The notes under the pieces were generated by a model. That model was not told the DNA's origin and made no database searches. It saw nothing but the letters and a program-made list of their open reading frames with translations. A stretch of 64,000 bases of DNA from contig CAJZBQ010000045.1 in NCBI GenBank assembly GCA_914767885.1, positions 647,001 to 711,000 of the forward strand. The letters are read 5' to 3'. The position numbers were made by a program, and so were the translations under genes. Below are positions 10,423 through 22,348 of this stretch, one piece after another. This DNA is from Blepharisma stoltei (Eukaryota; Ciliophora; Heterotrichea; Heterotrichida; Blepharismidae). Positions within the stretch are counted from its first letter, which is position 1. The number at the start of each line of letters is the position of its first letter.

Positions 10423-11616
10423 ATGGAAGAGCCTCTTTCCCAACAAATAGAAAGAAAAGAAACGCCTAACAATGAAGAATTGAGGATCCCTCCAACAGAA
10501 ACTGAACAATCTATCCCTGAGCCTCGCTTTAGTTCATTTCTTCGTGAAACCCAGGATTTTGAAAGTGTTAGGATTAGTTTGGCTTCTGAAAAAGATTTAG
10601 ATGATGTTTTTGCACTAAAAAGAATGGGCTATTTCATAAGGTCAAGAAATTCCACATCAGAGAGATCAGACTCAACAGCTAACTTGCCTTCATCATTTTA
10701 TACATCTCAAAGGCCGACTCGTCCAGAGTCTTATGCACTAGGAACTTCTGAAACCAACTCAATGCTCCACATGAGGACCCAAACCACTTTTAGTCCAGAG
10801 CAGTTGAAATTGATCGCAAATAAAACGGCAAAATTCTCATCTGAAGACTTATCGCAGTCAAAAAAAGCTGACCCGACAGCTATGATTCTAAGTCAATTAA
10901 TTTTGAAAAAAGAAAGACAAGAAAGTCTTAAGAATTACTGTGAGTCAGTAAAATCGCAAATCAAAGAAAATTTGCGGATAAATATAGCTGATTTACAAAG
11001 CAAAAGAAATTCCCTTGTTGCAAAACTTGATCTTTATTTAGAAGAAGCCATTAATATAGCTAAGCAAGCTGAGGCAAAAAAGCAAGCAGAATTAAATAAA
11101 AAGCAAAGTGAGCTGGAAATATATAATCAGGAAATTGACAGTTTAATAGCAAGACTTAAGAATTGGAATGAGAGTGATGAAAGGGGAACTAGCCAAGCTA
11201 TAAAAGACGCAAATAAATATTTGAAAGAAAACATTGACGAGAAATTTATTCATAGAAATTGGATATGGGACAGCCCAGTTGAGTTTGATTATGAAGTAAT
11301 CAAAAAAGAATCAAATAATTTGATTTTGTTCACTGAAAAGAAAAGCCATAGACATAAAAGCACAAATTTTATGCCAAGTAGGCATGAAGGAAGTAAAGTA
11401 TTTGGGACTCCTGAAAACTTCAGAAAAGAAGAATGCTCAGAGTCAAAATGCAAACATTGTGTAAGGAAACACTCAAGAGGTGATGCAGGGAAAAGTGAGT
11501 ATCCGAAGAAAATGCTTCCTACAAAGTTCTTGGATTTTGACAATGAGGCTACAAGGGATAGCATGATGTCAATTGGGCATTTAAATACAAGCAGCGTGTT
11601 TGATCTAAGACTGTAA
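10423..11616 (+). CDS. Coiled-coil protein with short Cys motif
   Basis: An uninterrupted 397-residue frame, MEEPLSQQIERK to TAA. Residues ~1-140 are polar and Ser/Thr-rich. A long coiled coil (about residues 160-250, Lys/Glu/Gln/Leu heptads) follows. Near the C-terminus is CSESKCKHC, too short to call a zinc finger. No family recognised. Confidence 0.7.
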   Translation: MEEPLSQQIERKETPNNEELRIPPTETEQSIPEPRFSSFLRETQDFESVRISLASEKDLDDVFALKRMGYFIRSRNSTSERSDSTANLPSSFYTSQRPTRPESYALGTSETNSMLHMRTQTTFSPEQLKLIANKTAKFSSEDLSQSKKADPTAMILSQLILKKERQESLKNYCESVKSQIKENLRINIADLQSKRNSLVAKLDLYLEEAINIAKQAEAKKQAELNKKQSELEIYNQEIDSLIARLKNWNESDERGTSQAIKDANKYLKENIDEKFIHRNWIWDSPVEFDYEVIKKESNNLILFTEKKSHRHKSTNFMPSRHEGSKVFGTPENFRKEECSESKCKHCVRKHSRGDAGKSEYPKKMLPTKFLDFDNEATRDSMMSIGHLNTSSVFDLRL

Positions 11617-12147
11617 AAAATTATATTATTTAGCTTCAACAAATTAACTCTTAATATACATTCTATATTCATTTAGGTAGGGTATTTTCTTTTAAAGATA
11701 GTTAAAGCAGCAGATAGAGACTGCAAATCAAGAAGCTTAAAACTTTATTTTTACAGTATAAATTTTGTATGCAGAGTTATTTCTCAGAATAATTTGGCAA
11801 ACTTCCCTTTTTTTATCATTTCTTATAATATTTTTCATAATAATTTTTTGTGCTTCATAGAAGGTTATAATTATAGTTTTTAGTTAGAGCAATTGTTTTA
11901 AACGAATTCGCTGTAGTTTGAGATAAATACTCATTCAATTTTATTAAATTTATTTTTCTAAAAATTATCCAGAAAGTTGATTTATATTAGTTATTATAAA
12001 CTGGATGATTTTCTTGAAAGGGATTAAAACTTTAAATAAAAGCCATTGCATTTATAGAGCTATTTACGTAAAGTTATGTCTAAAAAACGTAGTAATTATT
12101 TACGTTTTATTTAAATTCTCTGATTTCTCTTGAATAATAAATATAAA
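11617..12147. other. AT-rich intergenic spacer
   Basis: About 530 bp between two genes on the same strand. No frame, repeat or motif found. Confidence 0.6.
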
Positions 12148-15100
12148 ATGACAAAAGATTTAAGGACTTTATGGTGAGAAGAAAATGTTGATGATGTGTA
12201 TCGATTAATCCAAAAATTTTGCAATATCACTCTAATAGTCAATTGCCTTTTAAGAATGCTTAAAGTGATATTTTACCCTTCTAAATATCTCTTTGATGTT
12301 TTGATTCCGCAAACACTGATTCATATTCTTGTAAATTTCTTTGTTAAGTATGCTGGAAGATCAATTGCTTGAAAAGTAGGTATTATAGTATTTGTTGTTG
12401 AATATTTCAATATATTTTTACGATACAATTCATTGACGATTTTTAAAGATCATTCAGCTATTCTAGAATCAATATCTTCTGCTGTTACTTTTCTCTTTGA
12501 ATACTCAATTATTACTAACAAATGAACTTTCAATATTGTTGTGATTAAGCATGTATATATTTGGCACGTTCATAGACTACTTTTTTACGAAGCTGATTCT
12601 GAAAAAGAAGAGCTTTCGCCCTATAATGGAATTTTGCTCATAATTGTGCTTTATAATGTCGCCTACCATCATATCATAAAAAAATCTTATGAGCATTACT
12701 TGTATAGAAAAGAGCTAGAGAGCTCAAAAAATAGGCTTAACACAGTAACAGAAGCATATACAGATGGAATTCTTGTTATTTCTCAAGACTTCAATATAAA
12801 ATTTTTCAACCATTGTATACTACAATTATTAGATACAACAGACTCTTTACTTTATACAACTCTCACTCCCCCCCTTTAAATTGGAACAAAAAATAGGCAT
12901 CTTTTTGGTCAATTAACCCCCCTTTAAATTGGAATAAAATTCAAAATTTTATAATAAAAATTTTATAGATAAAAATCATAATTTTTTGTGTAAAAAGTTT
13001 CGATATAATTTTAAATTTTTCTTCTTAACTAATATTAAAAATTTAGTTATCTCTTGCTCTTGTTTAAAGAACAGAGTATAAAGAGCATCTTATTTTAAAT
13101 AAATTTATTATCCTTAATTACTAAATTTGTATTTTTTAGATAAAAATAATATTTTTTATTTAAATAATTTTGATATAAATTCAATGCGAATTCTTTACAA
13201 AATTTCAAAATTTACTTATTTCTTGCTTTATTTTAAAGAATAGAGTATAAATAACATTTATTAAAACAAAATTAGCACTTTTATCGATAATTTTTTTAAA
13301 AATATTTTAAATTTTTGTTTATCAATAAAAATAATAATTTTTGTGTAAATAGTTTTGATACAAATTAATAGTGATGTATTAACTAATAATAAAAATTTAG
13401 TAATATCTTGCTTTTTTTAAAGGATAAAGAGTAAATAACATTTTATTAAACAAATTTATTAATCTAATTCGATAAATTTTTGAAATTTTTTTTTTTTCTA
13501 AAAAATTTTATATTCATTTTTTTTTAATAAAAAATTTTCTTAACTCCCGTTTAAATTGGAACAAATTTGTTGTTCCAATTTAAAGGGGGACAAGTCAGCA
13601 ATATAAAATATATAGATGGTAAGAAAGTCGCGAATTTCAGCAACTCAAACTCTCTAATCGAGGATATTTACTTTTTACTCGAAAATCAAGAAATAACTGA
13701 CATCACTCTTGGAATAACACTAATTGGGGACATGAACTTGGAATGACGAGCAAGGAAAATCGAATGAGAAAATTCAGCAGCACTCTTTCTCATAGTAAGA
13801 GATGCTACTCAAATTATAGACCTAGAGCTCAACATTGCAAATAATAAGATGAAAACTTTGCTTTTAAGGACAGTTTCTCATGAATTGAAAACCCCTTTGA
13901 ACTCAATAATTTATTTCACTGATGATCTGCTCAATAGTCATGGATATCTTTGTGAAAAATTGGAAAACAAATTAGAAATCATATCAGTTTCTGCCAAAAT
14001 GATGAGTTCGCTCATTAATGATTTATTGGATTACTCCAAAATTTTGGTCGGCGCCTTCACAATCCAAAAATCTTATTGTAATTTGAAAGAAATAATTGAA
14101 AACACGTGCGATTTGATTAGAATTCAAGCTACAAAAAAAAATTTAGCAGTGATTACGAGGATTGATCCAGATATTCCAAGTAGAATTTATACGGATCCTC
14201 ATAGGCTAAGCCAAATTATAATCAATTTATTAGGAAATGCACTAAAGTTTACAGTTAAAGGTAAAATTGAGATTACTTGTGTAAATACTTCGAGAAAATC
14301 TATAAAATGCTATATTGAAGATACTGGAATTGGGATTGAAGAAGATGCAATCAAGCTTCTTTTTTCAGGTTATCAGGCTAATTATATTCCTGATATAAGC
14401 TATCAAGGTTATGGATTAGGGCTAGGGATTTCTAACTTACTTTCTCTCTCCTTTAAATTTGAACCAAAAAATCTGTTCCTATTTACAAGGGGCTATTTTT
14501 TTAAATAAAAATTTAAAAAATCATTGAATTTACATTTATACGCACTTGGAAGATTGCTATTGGTCAATCCTATTCCATCAAAATAAGCCATTTGAAGAAA
14601 GAAAAATTAGAAAAATTGCTAGCCATTAGCATTAGCATTAATTATAGATTAGGGCTCTTCTTCCTATCTTACGTTTTACCCGAGACGAGTCTTCCTAGAA
14701 GACTCATCCAGCTGCTAGCAAACCTTCCTGGGTATATCCACATTTCACCAGAGATAGTTCTCCTCCGACTTTCTGCTGATTCTTAATACTGTCTCGGAAC
14801 CTTGGAGGATATGGGCCAAAGCTATTTACATAGAATATTCTTTTCACCTATAAAAAATATTGTTCCGATTTTAGTTTATCCAAAAATTAGAATTTACCCA
14901 ATATTTTGTCCAATTTAAACGGGGGAGTTAATCGCAAAGCAACTCTGTGGGAAGCCAATACAAGTAAAGTCAACAATGGGCAAAGGATCGGTGTTTTCCT
15001 TTGAAATTGGAGTCCTTGATGAGATAGGTCATGAGCATTCTGTAGTTGTTGAATCAAACGATACGAACTTAAGCCATTCAGTCAGCAGTTTTCCTACTTT

Positions 15101-15579
15101 GGCTTATTTTAGACCTAAATGTAGAGAAGTTCTAATTGTTGACGATATGGAGTTTAATCTTGAAATCCTTGGCTCAGTGCTGAAGAACTATGAAATAAAC
15201 TATGATGAAGCAGCGAATGGGAAAATTGCAGTTGATAAAGTAGTTTTGCATGACAATAAAGGATTTCCATATAAAGTTATGCCATTATTTATGAATGCAA
15301 TAAAATTTCATATGGCATTGTTTATATTATGCATTCATTACAAATCAAAATATTATTATGGACTGTGATATGCCAGAAATGAATGGATGAGATGCATCAA
15401 AAAAAATTAATCAACTATTTAGAGACAAAAATATCAAGCATTTGCCTTGCATCATAGGATATTCTGCTTATAGCTCTGATGAAGATATAAGACTTTCTTT
15501 CGAAAGTGGCATGCATAGCTATTTAGCGAAACCTTGTCCACCTGAAAAAATTATTAGTGCAATTCTAAAATTTTTATAA
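12148..15579 (+). CDS. Hybrid histidine kinase with receiver domain, split by three IESs
   Basis: Two-component signalling protein. Order: an N-terminal membrane-rich region (residues ~1-190, containing TGA-coded Trp), a PAS-like linker (TEAYTDGILVISQDFNIKFFN), the phosphoacceptor H box SHELKTPLNS, ATPase boxes (N box NLLGNALKF, G1 DTGIGI, G2 GYGLGLGISNL), then MGKGSVFSFEI, and a receiver domain with VDDMEFN, the phosphoacceptor segment DCDMPEMNGW and AKPCPP. The frame is continuous only after removing 12855-13601, 14438-14928 and 15278-15338. Each removal is TA to TA and restores kinase homology (GISNL-IAKQL across the second). Stop TAA at 15577-15579. Ligand unknown. Confidence 0.88.
12855..13601. 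mobile_element. Family B IES in histidine kinase, 747 bp
   Basis: TA at 12855-12856 and 13602-13603. Excision gives ...SLLY-IKYIDGKK in frame. The ends carry CTCCCCCCCTTTAAATTGG and its inverse (CCAATTTAAAGGGGG), with an extra copy of the motif near each end. The interior holds about three diverged copies of a ~180-bp AT-rich repeat (landmark ATTTAGTTATCTCTTGCT). Confidence 0.8.
14438..14928. mobile_element. Family B IES in histidine kinase, 491 bp
   Basis: TA at 14438-14439 and 14929-14930. Excision joins AAC-TTA-ATC (ISNL-IAKQL) directly after the G2 box. The ends are CTCTCTCCTTTAAATTTGAACC and the inverse TCCAATTTAAACGGGGGAG. A GC-rich block at about 14621-14815 is an insertion inside the IES. 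Confidence 0.88.
14621..14815 (-). mobile_element. SINE-like fragment nested in an IES
   Basis: A GC-richer block beginning with an ATTAGCATTAGCATTAA simple repeat (tail) and carrying the pair AGACGAGTCTTCCTAGAAGA. The same sequence occurs inverted at about 35085-35278 (including CTGATTCTTAATACTGTCTC against GAGACAGCATTAAGAATCAG). I found no clear target duplication. Confidence 0.55.
15278..15338. mobile_element. Short IES in receiver domain, 61 bp
   Basis: TA at 15278-15279 and 15339-15340. Left in, the frame stops at 15366-15368 before the phosphoacceptor Asp. Removed, it continues as NIIMDCDMPEMNGW. It contains paired inverted words (ATGCCAT/ATGGCAT and ATGAATGCA/TGCATTCAT). Confidence 0.7.
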
Positions 15580-15694
15580 TTATTTTTATTGATAATATAA
15601 TTCACGAATTATTGTGATTTCATCGAAATTAAATTTAAATTATTGAATTAAAATAGTTATTTATAGAAAATAATTAAAATGTGAATAATTTAGA

Positions 15695-17070
15695 TTAAGA
15701 TTTCACTTTACTTACAGAGTTGTCCTCAATGCTAAGCAAAGAGATGTCTGTTTGAGATGATATCTCATTATATATGCTTGGAGTAAAATAAGTAATTAAT
15801 AAGTTGATTATCATGCACCCTGAAATGATGAAAAACAAAGTCTTGTATCCAATAATCTGAATGAAAATTACAGGAGTAATAAAGAGCTGCACAAAATAGA
15901 TAGTTACAACATTCAGTGCCACTCCAATGACAGCATATGATACAACCCAAGGATCTTTGGGATATAGAAGGCTCGTTCCTATCGTTAGTATAAGGTACGT
16001 ACCACTCCCAAAACTAAAAGCAAATATTACACAGGCACAAAATAAGTATTCTTCTGTAAGAGTAAAATAAATAGAGCAATATACGAAGAATTGAATGGCA
16101 CCAGACACTATTGTAACTCTTTTTCACCCATATTTATCAACTAAAATTCCTCAAAATATTCTTGATATGCATGATGTTACAAATCCAATAGATCCAAGAT
16201 AAGAAAATAGATGGTCGTTTTTATGTTTGGTCAAGCCTATACTTTTATAATTTGTAAACAAAAATGCATATGGAGCAACGAAAAAATAAAAATTTAGTGA
16301 AAGCTTCCAGAAAAGGGATTGCTTCAGGATGTCTTTTAACTTTAAGCTACGTTTTTCTAGCTTTATTCCGTCTGACCCTTTTTTTGTTTTGTCATGGCTG
16401 GTTATCATGCTTGTGCCAGCAAGTTGCATAATTAAGTAAATCAAGCATATCCATCTTATAGTTGCTGGAACTTTATTATAGACTTCATGTCCAAAATAAC
16501 TCGACGAAGAGTTTCCGTTATGTTTTGAATGAGGAGATTTATTGTTGGGATTAACCATCATAGTCCATATTAAGCCAAATATTGTTGGACCTAAGCTATA
16601 TCCTGAGAAGCCTATACTCGTTACTAAGCCAGTTTTATTTGGAAAATAAGGCCAACAGGCTCATATAACCGGCATATCAATCATTCCAGAAATTATTGCT
16701 TCAGCCAACCCATATAAAATACTAAATAAATAAGGGTTTGTAGTGAAGGAAGATGCAAATAAAATTATGCACCCTAATATTGTTCCTATGTATGCTGTAA
16801 ATTTACATCCAATTATTTCGCAAAGATAGCTTGCCACAACTTAATAAAAGTTACTAAAACATAATGGTTCTAAAATATAAGATAATGTGAATGCTAAATA
16901 CATATCAGATTCGTCGATAGATGAATCCTTAGAATAATAATAAGAGGCTAAATAAATTCCAATTACTCCCCAAGCATTTATTGACCCAGATACCTTATTT
17001 AATATTACAATATTCGCAACCATACACCCAATGAGAGCGGAAACCCTATTTCATTTTTTAGGCTGTTCCA
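15695..17070 (-). CDS. Major facilitator superfamily transporter
   Basis: A polytopic membrane protein of about 450 residues with roughly 12 hydrophobic segments. The loop FWGILVDKYGWKR matches the MFS GxxxDxxGxxR signature, and the layout resembles the monocarboxylate/oxalate-formate branch. Three TGA codons are read as Trp. A 15-nt intron lies at 16840-16854. Start ATG at 17070 (MEQPKKWNRVSALIGC), TAA stop at 15695. A central cytosolic loop is rich in polar residues. Substrate unknown. Confidence 0.8.
16840..16854 (-). other. 15-nt intron
   Basis: On the coding strand GTAACTTTTATTAAG. Without removal the frame stops at TAA within it. Removed, the membrane segment continues ...PLCF-SCGKLSLRN-type frame is avoided and the correct VASYLCEIIGCKF is read. 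Confidence 0.8.
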
Positions 17071-17244
17071 TGACTGTTATTATATTATTTATTTAATAAA
17101 ATGCTCAGTTTTTATTTAATTGATGCTTAATTTTGCCATTTAATCCACAGGCAATTTTTCAGCTTCATATTTTTATTATTAAAATTTTAAATAGAATGTG
17201 CAGATACTCACTTTACCCTAAAGATTCATAACAATTGCTGATAA

Positions 17245-18180
17245 ATGTCATTTTCATTGAAAAACGAAGATCCTCTCTCTTTGTCATTTCTATATCAAGA
17301 AGACCAATGCAACCTTTCAAATCAAAACTTACCACCTTTATCATTATTTGCTAGGATTCTGAATTATGACCAATCTGACACATCGTTAAATGCAATTTCA
17401 AAAAATAAATCAGCCTTATCCCCAATCCAAACCTCTAAAAACTCTTCAGACCTTCACGAGTCTTGAAAATATTCAAAAGAAGTCTCAGATATTCTTCAAG
17501 GGCATCATCTATACGCCCCCAGTGTTTTAGTCAAAAGTGGGTCTCAAAACTATAACGGCCTACTCAACGAGTTCAGCGAAGACGTAGAACGAGGAGATCT
17601 GAGCCCAAGTAGTCAAGATTTTGAAGAAGGGTCTATAGACTATAGTCTTACTGATGAAGATAACGCTAACAAAGAAACTATTGTAAACTTGCCAACTGAA
17701 AAAGCACCCCCTGGATATTTAACCCCAAACTCAAAAATCTCCCCAGGAAAAGGAATGAGAACATCAACAGTTTATACAAATTTGAGCTCTGATTCAAGTG
17801 TCATGATTACATCTTATTTATCAAATAACGGCACAAAGCTGCCTGCTAGAAAGATATCGCAGCTTAAACCTGAGCCTGAAGAAGAATTTGAAGTTATTGA
17901 AAGCAAGCCCAGACTTATAAGGCCAGATCGAAGTGTCCATACAAGCATAAGAAAATCGACTTTGGCTTTTCCAAACTTGCTATATTGTCCTACATGCAAT
18001 GAAGATACTTATTCGAATATATCATTCCAAGTACAAAATTTAGGCTTTATTGATTCAATTAAGTTCTTCTTTCATGCTATCAAGTGTTGCAGAGAAGTGA
18101 ACTCACTAAGCAAGTATCAAGAAATTGTGCATACGTGCAGAAAATGTAAAAATGTCTTAGCAAGGGTCAGAGTGGCGTAG
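17245..18180 (+). CDS. LITAF-like zinc-ribbon protein
   Basis: A 311-residue frame with one TGA (Trp) at 17464-17466, ending TAG. The first ~235 residues are Ser/Pro/Asp-rich and likely disordered. The C-terminus has YCPTCNEDTYSNISFQVQN, a hydrophobic middle segment and HTCRKCKNVLARVRV. This CxxC - hydrophobic - HxCxxC layout resembles the LITAF/SIMPLE membrane-inserting zinc domain of endosomal proteins. The match rests on spacing only, so the family call is moderate. Confidence 0.6.
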
Positions 18181-18291
18181 TGATATAGGAATCAGGTAAA
18201 TAAATTATCAAATTATTGAAAATTTGTGGGTAATAATTTTCCAGTTCTAATCTGGAACGTTTAAAAAGTGTCATAATTATAATAAAAAACA

Positions 18292-18513
18292 ATGGAAACA
18301 GTTCTCAAGAACCTGCCAGCTCCTAATTCTCTCACGGGACTTTTTGTGTATACCTTTACTTTCTATATAATTACCTTTGCAATTGCTTGGTGCCTGCAGC
18401 CAAAAGGCTTTGATCTGGAAAGCCATCGAAAGAAAATCATCAAAGCAAGAGAAGAAAGAGAAGCCAAGGCCCAAAGACTTTTAGCAAAAAGAAATGAAAA
18501 CAAAGATAAATAA
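18292..18513 (+). CDS. Small single-pass membrane protein
   Basis: A 73-residue frame starting METVLKNLP. One hydrophobic segment (FVYTFTFYIITFAIAWCL) is followed by a strongly basic/acidic amphipathic tail. The TAA stop is followed directly by another frame stop. No family recognised. Length and composition would fit a small organelle membrane subunit (inference). Confidence 0.55.
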   Translation: METVLKNLPAPNSLTGLFVYTFTFYIITFAIAWCLQPKGFDLESHRKKIIKAREEREAKAQRLLAKRNENKDK

Positions 18514-18669
18514 ATGATAAAATCAATGCTTTAATATAGGTATTTACTGTGATTTGCCAGATAAGGGCAGGAGAATGGAGAGTTGACAAATGAGCCTGTC
18601 TCATGGACAAAACATAGGAATTCCCTATATCTATATGCCGGCTCTTAACTTATTTAAGTCTTTTCATAA

Positions 18670-20415
18670 ATGGAATATATGAGCAGACCTTATGCAAGCG
18701 GGCGCTCAGAGGTTCATAATAGAAAACTGGTTCACGCTCGCCAAAAGGCAGCCAGCAAACTTTATCGAATACTAGAAATGAAGCTCTTTGTGGATGCCAG
18801 ACTAGTAAAAAGGTTTAGGATATGGCAGATACACATTATAAAAGGAGGTATATCTAGATTCTTGAAAAATATTAGGAGAACTAATGTAAAATATATGACC
18901 AGCAGGCTCAAAGTTATTATGAAAATCTTATTGATATTTGAGAAATCTAATGCTTTGGTATTATACTAGATATTTGAATTTGTATTCAATATAGATATTC
19001 CCTCTATTTCAAAAATATTTATTATCATTAAATAAGTATAAATAAACCTACTAGAGAATTTTTTTTACGGCTGGCCAATCATACATCTCAGATAAAAATT
19101 CCATCATCTCTTTTACCAAATATAGGGGCCTGCAAAATAATTGCATACTTAAACAAAAAGCAAGCAAAAGCCAGACTTACTTCGATCTTCAAAATATTAC
19201 CAAATATAACGGAAAGAAAATCTTTGATAAAAATTGCATTTAACTTGTGAATGTCCTTGAGTTTTAACTCATCTCCTTTTTTACACAGGCCTCTTGTGCT
19301 TACCTTGCAAATCCTTTGTATTATATTGAATAAAAATAATAGACTAAAGCAAATTGCCTGAGATAACATCAAAAGGAAAAATTATTTGTCAAAGGGGTTT
19401 CCTTTATTAATTCCCTCTCTTTGAGAGTGCCAAAATAACGCAAGGGGATTCTTTTTTAAACTAAAAAATATCAATTGGAAATTAAAATTTATTTATTTTT
19501 AGAATGCAAGCTATTTAAAATCAACTAGAAATTTCATTTTATATCTAAATATTTTCTAGAAATAATTTTTTCTCAAAAATAGCGATTTTTATTCTCACTC
19601 ACATGGAAGTAAGAACACTACAAATTTTGGTGAATAAAAGATTTAAATTTTCGATTGGAAAGCTTGCCCAGCCACGATTCCAAATAAGAAGAAGATGGGA
19701 AGATCCACAGATTGCAGAATCATATAAAAAACGAGCTTTAAATACAGCTGGAGCTTTGATGGAGTCAATGATAAGAAGGAAAATGAGAATTGAGCAAATT
19801 GAGAGTATTAGATCTCTCTCTATTTCGTTCACCCTATGGAAGAAACGAACTACCATTTCTTTAGCTGTTCCTTCATTTATAAAGAAAAGACAAACTAGAC
19901 AATGAAGCTTGGCACTTATTAAAAATAGCCTGCAAGCTGTAATATACCGAAATAAGCTTCAATCATTTAGAGCTATTAGAACCAAAACGCTAATAAGAAA
20001 GGAATACAAAGGATTCGAAATAGACAAAGCAATCATCAAAAACCAAGCCATGATCAACGCTCAGCTTGAAAAGCAGTTAGAGGCAAAAATCGAAGAATCA
20101 CACAAAACCAAACGATCAGAAAAAGTAAAATGCTTGAACTTTATTTTTAAAACCCATTTAAGAGAAGTGTTATATAAATGAGCCAGTATTGTGGGCAGTG
20201 AAAAAAATAATGGTTTTGACGTTGGCGTAAAATTTATATAGGAAATTTTTGAGTATTTAAGTTATCTCGAAGAGCAGGCCCAGGCTACTCAAGATGTGGA
20301 AATAGATGAAGAAATGAGTGAACTAAGAGCAATGCTTGAAAGAAAGTCCGTGGACCAGGGATTCGAAGGTATGGAATCTGAGCAGGATCAAGATTATAAG
20401 TTCAAAAGTGTTTAG
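18670..20415 (+). CDS. Sfi1-like repeat protein, split by IESs and one intron
   Basis: Basic protein built of ~30-residue helical units with a hydrophobic core and a Trp, e.g. RLVKRFRIWQIHII, KSLIKIAFNLWMSLS, RLKQIAWDNIKRK and IRSLSISFTLWKKR. Three of these Trp are TGA-coded or lie beside TGA. The spacing resembles centrin-binding Sfi1 repeats of basal-body/contractile fibres. The frame requires removing a segment between about 18949 and 19050 (boundaries uncertain), the IES 19408-19609, and a 15-nt intron at 20227-20241. It ends TAG at 20415 after an acidic tail. ATG 18670 follows a short non-coding gap. Confidence 0.6.
18948..19050. mobile_element. Probable short IES, boundaries uncertain
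   Basis: The frame before it ends at TAG 18967 and the frame after it is shifted, with TAA at 19029. A TA-to-TA removal from TA 18948-18949 to TA 19049-19050 or 19052-19053 (about 101-104 bp) would rejoin the frames. No clear inverted repeat helps to choose. Confidence 0.4.
19408..19609. mobile_element. Family A IES in Sfi1-like gene, 202 bp
   Basis: TA at 19408-19409 and 19610-19611. Excision gives FPLL-RTLQILVNK in frame. The ends TAATTCCCTCTCTTTGAGAG and, read inward, TACTTCCATGTGAGTGAG are diverged family A termini. The core word ATGCAAGCTATTTAAAAT is shared with other copies. Confidence 0.82.
20227..20241 (+). other. 15-nt intron
   Basis: GTAAAATTTATATAG, which contains an in-frame TAG if retained. 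Removal continues the frame as GFDVG-EIFEYLSYLEE to the final TAG. Confidence 0.85.
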
Positions 20416-20763
20416 AAGTTTTGCTGATTTTTGTTGTATCATCTTCAAAATAAGCCCATTTAAATGTTCTAATCTACTATTAGTTGCGATATGATTTTAT
20501 TTGAATAATCTCTCTTATTCTCTATTCACACAGAATGATAAGAGTTTTATTTAAAACTCGTTCAATGCTCTTGCTTCTGAAGCAGCTGATTCCAATTTAT
20601 CTTAAATGCTGCATTAAGCTAGTTTGCTATAATTACTGTAAACTTGTAAAATATAATTATGAAAATTGAGATTTGGTAGAAAAATTGAATTAAAGCTCAA
20701 TGGTTTAGGGTAGAAATTTAAATTTGGGGATAAACTTACTTATATAAGAACTTTAAATGATTA
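20416..20763. other. AT-rich spacer before the large element
   Basis: No open frame or repeat seen. Confidence 0.5.
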
Positions 20764-21012
20764 TAGCTCATACCCCTTTATAGATTTCTTTATCGAGCAA
20801 AATGTACTGGATTGTTGAACGACCAAGAGAGACTCTATTAAAGGAACGGGCTGGATATCTATATCAGGAAGTGCTAAAAAGTGACATGTCAAAAAATGGT
20901 GACAAGTCTGAAAAAAGTTGACAAGTAAACGCGCCAATTTTTAAAATGGATTTATTATTTAAAATAATTTAAAACTTAAGATATTTTAATTTTAATCAAT
21001 ATTTAATTATGC

Positions 21013-21400
21013 TAACTCCCCCCCCCCCCTCCGTGAGCGAACAAAACCATTAGAAAAATCGCCATTTTTTGACCAAAAACCCACCCTCCGTGAGTGAACA
21101 AAAATTTTTTTAATAGAAAAAATTTTAATGGAAAAAAATTTTGATATATAAGTGATAATTAGTATAATGAAATCTAGAGCTAATTCTGTTTAATTTTAAA
21201 CAAATTGCGTTTTAAAACATAAATTTTGCAAATTAAATTAATATTTGCTTCCCAATTTTTGCAAATTAGGATTTTTTAAATTTCGAAAAAAATATTTTTT
21301 ATAAAATTTATATATAAAATTTTTTTTAAAAAAAAAAAATTAACCCCCCTCCGTGAGCGAACAAAATTTTTTTGTTCGCTCACGGAGGGGGGGGGGGGAG
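21013..21400 (-). mobile_element. Family A element nested in the large element, copy 1
   Basis: TA at 21013-21014 and 21401-21402. The left end has a C-run then CTCCGTGAGCGAACAAAACC. The right end has a hairpin of the same motif and its inverse, closing with a G-run. Orientation is opposite to the next two copies. Confidence 0.85.
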
Positions 21401-21402
21401 TA

Positions 21403-22348
21403 AGTACTTCTCATATGAGTCGATAAGAACTTTGTATATATTTAAAATCACAAGACACGCACTTTGCAAATTATAGATCTAGTCTTCATAAATAAATTAG
21501 CATAAAATAAAGAAATTCTATCGAGCCGGGAAAAATGCACATTGAGTTGAAAGTTTTTGATTTTCACTTATAAGCCGTATTTAAATTTTGCTCAGTACTT
21601 CTCATATGAGTCGATAAGAACTTTGCATATATTTGATAATCACAAGCCACTCACTTTGCAAATTATAGCTCTCATCTTCATATATAAATTAGTATAAAAT
21701 AAAGAAATTCTATCGAGCCGGGAAAATGCACTTCGAGTTGCAAATTTTTGATTTTCACTTATAAGCCATATTGATTTTTGCTAAGTACTTCTCATATGAG
21801 TCGATAAGAACTTTGCATATATTGAGAATCACAAGCCACGCACTTTGCAAATTATAGATCTAGTCTTCATAAATAAATTAGCATAAGATAAAGAAATTCT
21901 ATCGAGCCGGAAAAATGCACATTGAGTTGCAAGTTTTTGATTTTCACTTATAAGCCATATTGATTTTTGCTAAGTATTTCTCATATGAGTCGATAGAACT
22001 TCTTATATATTGAGAACCGCAAGCCACGCACTTTGCAAAGTATAGATCTAGTCTTCATAAAATAAATTAGTATAAAATAAAAAAATTCTATCGAGCCGGA
22101 AAAATGCACATTGAGTTGCAAGTTTTTGATTTTCACTTACGAGCCATATTGATTTTTGCTAAGTACTTCTCATCTTAGTCGATAAGAACTTTGCATATAT
22201 TTAAAATCACAAGCCACGCACTTTGCAAGTTGTAGCTCTCATCTTCATAAATAAATTAGTATAAAATAAAAAAATTCTATCGAGCCGGAAAAATGCACAT
22301 TGAGTTGCAAGTTTTTGATTTTTACTTATAAGCCATATTGATTTTTGC
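21403..22348. repeat. ~189-bp satellite, five units
   Basis: Units start at about 21403, 21594, 21784, 21973 and 22162, each beginning AGTACTTCTCATATGAGTCG (or a close variant) and ending GCCATATTGATTTTTGCTA. A sixth unit lies at 22741-22928 and a seventh, partial, at 23321-23486, separated by family A elements inserted at unit boundaries. Only a few differences separate the units. Confidence 0.9.

Noticed and set aside
21403-22348. CRISPR array
   Set aside because: The ~189-bp tandem units have no spacers and lie in a eukaryotic TIR element.
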